A DNA stretch of 64,000 nt from positions 310,001 to 374,000 of the forward strand of contig CAVVNN010000002.1 of NCBI GenBank assembly GCA_963749605.1, given 5' to 3'. Below, one piece after another: positions 62,820 through 64,000 of this stretch. A model generated the notes under the pieces. It did no database searches and was not told the origin of the DNA. It saw only the letters and a program-made list of their open reading frames with translations. Position 1 is the first letter of the stretch, and every line of letters begins with the position of its first letter. Origin of the DNA: CAVVNN01 sp963749605. GTDB lineage: Bacteria; Actinomycetota; Thermoleophilia; Solirubrobacterales; 70-9. The position numbers were made by a program, and so were the translations under genes.

Positions 62820-63740
62820 CTAGGCGGTCTTGAAGCGGGCGCGCCACTCGTCGCGGTCGAACTTCGCCGGCTCGGTCTCCGACAGAAAACGCTCCAGTAC
62901 GGCGATGAAGCGCCCCGGCGCCTCGAGCTGCGGCAGGTGGCCGACGCCCTCGAAGATCTCGAGCCGGCTGCCGGGCAGGGCCTCGTGGGCGTCTTCGGCG
63001 TGGCTGACGGGGATGATCGGGTCGCGGGAGCCCCAGAGAATGAGGATCGGCAGGGCGTCGGCTAGATAGAGACGGTCGCTGGCGGCAATCCGCTGGCCGC
63101 TGATACCGACGACCGAACGCAGGGTGGCGAGGAAGGCGGCGCGGCGATCGGGCTCCGACAGCGAAGCGTAGCCGCGGGCGACCTCGGCGACGTCGGGGCT
63201 GGGGCGAAGGCCGACGGCACCAAGGCCGCGCCCGAGCGCGGAACCGACCTGTGCGCCGATGCGGGCCGTCGCTGAGATGAAGAGATCGGCGCCGGGAAGA
63301 GCCGCGGCACGCAGGATCGCGCTCACGTCCGGGCCGAGGCCGCCGCTGGAGACCAGCACCAGGCGCTCGACCATCTCCGGGAACTGGTAGGTGAACTGCA
63401 TTGCAACGCCGCCGCCAAGCGAGTGGCCGACCAGCGTGGCGCTGTCATGGCCGAGGGCAAGCAGGAGGTCGCGGAGGCCGGATGCCAGGGAGCCGAGCGA
63501 GTAGTCGCCGCCGCCAGGTTCCGACTCGCCGTGGCCGGGCAGGTCGGGGGCAATGACCGTGTGTGCGCGGGCCAAGGGCTCGATTACCGCGCGCCAGTTC
63601 TCGCAGTTGCCCGCTATTCCGTGGACGAGCAGCAGAACGGGGCCTGAGCCGGCCTGTAGGTAGATCACCGAGCGGCCGTGGATCTGGGCCGTCTTCGTTT
63701 CGACCTGACTCGCTCGCAGAGGCGTGGGCTTGTCCGCCAC
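62820..63740 (-). CDS. alpha/beta-fold hydrolase
   Basis: The 306-residue protein has the family order: oxyanion loop LVHGIAGNCENW, DLPGHGESEPGGGDY, nucleophile Ser in GHSLGGG, an acidic residue in LWGSRDPIIPVS and catalytic His in GVGHLPQLEAPGRF. This pattern is typical of hydrolases acting on C-C or ester bonds, such as haloalkane-, meta-cleavage- or lipid-type substrates, but the substrate cannot be assigned. No neighbour clarifies its role. Confidence 0.88.
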   Translation of the reverse strand: MADKPTPLRASQVETKTAQIHGRSVIYLQAGSGPVLLLVHGIAGNCENWRAVIEPLARAHTVIAPDLPGHGESEPGGGDYSLGSLASGLRDLLLALGHDSATLVGHSLGGGVAMQFTYQFPEMVERLVLVSSGGLGPDVSAILRAAALPGADLFISATARIGAQVGSALGRGLGAVGLRPSPDVAEVARGYASLSEPDRRAAFLATLRSVVGISGQRIAASDRLYLADALPILILWGSRDPIIPVSHAEDAHEALPGSRLEIFEGVGHLPQLEAPGRFIAVLERFLSETEPAKFDRDEWRARFKTA

Positions 63741-63822
63741 GCTTCAAACGGTACTCGCACGGCAGGCGGACCCGATCCGATCGTCGCGAACCGGCGCTGT
63801 CGATTCCAATACTGTCGCGGCT

Positions 63823-64000
63823 GTGACCGAGCAGCCGCAGGCCACTCGTCCGCCGCGCGGGGCCCTGATCGTGATCGCCGTGGGTCTGCTCGCCTGCGTC
63901 GCCGCCGCCCTGCTCACCACCGACAGGTCGGGTGGCTCCGCCGCCCAGTTGGAATGGGCGCAGAAAAGCCCGCTTGCAGACTCCCAAGCGGTCGCGGTGC
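63823..64000 (+). CDS. membrane-anchored or secreted protein, 5' part (partial)
   Basis: GTG 63823 opens a frame that runs off the right edge. The first 59 residues have a basic start (VTEQPQATRPPRGA), a hydrophobic segment (LIVIAVGLLACVAAALL) that is a signal peptide or anchor, and a soluble start. The window ends before any family can be recognised. It is divergent from the hydrolase gene with an 82-base gap. Confidence 0.5.
   Translation, partial: MTEQPQATRPPRGALIVIAVGLLACVAAALLTTDRSGGSAAQLEWAQKSPLADSQAVAV

Overview
The window is GC-rich, gene-dense DNA from a Gram-positive actinobacterium. Several traits point to a deep actinobacterial lineage such as Thermoleophilia (Solirubrobacterales-like): an actinobacterial-type integration host factor (mIHF) beside gmk and rpoZ, MurT/GatD lipid II amidation, a wax-ester/triacylglycerol acyltransferase, a VKOR-DsbA thiol-oxidation pair, an RTX-like repeat protein, and lysine synthesis through a DapL-type aminotransferase. 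This placement is an inference from gene content. Many genes use GTG or TTG starts and neighbouring genes often overlap by 1-4 bases.

Layout. 1-8.4 kb: 3' part of an HExxH metalloprotease, a WS/DGAT acyltransferase, a c-di-AMP (ydaO) riboswitch ahead of a secreted RlpA-like protein, DNA polymerase IV, an orphan 93-residue protein, CcdA, an SCP-x-type thiolase, an SDR and a methyltransferase. 8.5-11.7 kb (minus): DsbA and VKOR, a hydrolase, a peroxiredoxin and a frameshifted cyclophilin. 11.8-16 kb (plus): small methyltransferase, lipid kinase, murT, a second methyltransferase and gatD, with the last three overlapping. 16-18.3 kb: an RTX-like gene broken by several single-base shifts. 18.3-22.8 kb: dut, hflX, an extended SDR, an MBL-fold hydrolase and a secreted protein of unknown function. 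22.8-33.2 kb (minus): dapL, dapF, miaA, miaB, a small membrane protein, recA, thpR, cinA, a RodZ-like HTH protein and ftsK. 33.3-35.5 kb: a two-component system, ended by a symmetric hairpin shared with rnj.

35.6-50.2 kb (minus) is a conserved translation and RNA-processing block: rimP, nusA, infB, rbfA, nrnA, truB, ribF, rpsO, a DsbA-like gene, pnp, an M16 peptidase, dapB, dapA and rnj. 50.3-61.7 kb (minus) holds coaBC, rpoZ, gmk and mihF, and upstream of them the pyrimidine operon pyrR-pyrB-pyrC-carA-carB-pyrK-pyrD with a PyrR-binding RNA at its head. 61.7-64 kb: ribonuclease Z, tRNA-Arg(CCG), a hydrolase and the start of a membrane-anchored protein.

The window carries dapA, dapB, dapL and dapF, the full set for a DapL route to diaminopimelate, and most of UMP synthesis without pyrF and pyrE. 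The points most worth following are: a DapF in which both catalytic cysteines are serine; a 162-bp palindromic, MITE-like insert between infB and rbfA whose removal restores a tight stop/start junction; a methyltransferase translationally coupled between MurT and GatD; a MiaA and a RimP each missing a domain; a cysteine-rich module fused to NusA; and an intrinsic terminator 16 bases before rimP. Single-base shifts in the cyclophilin, the RTX gene and the coaBC tail suggest either local gene decay or residual assembly errors. I found no CRISPR array, prophage, transposase or toxin-antitoxin locus.
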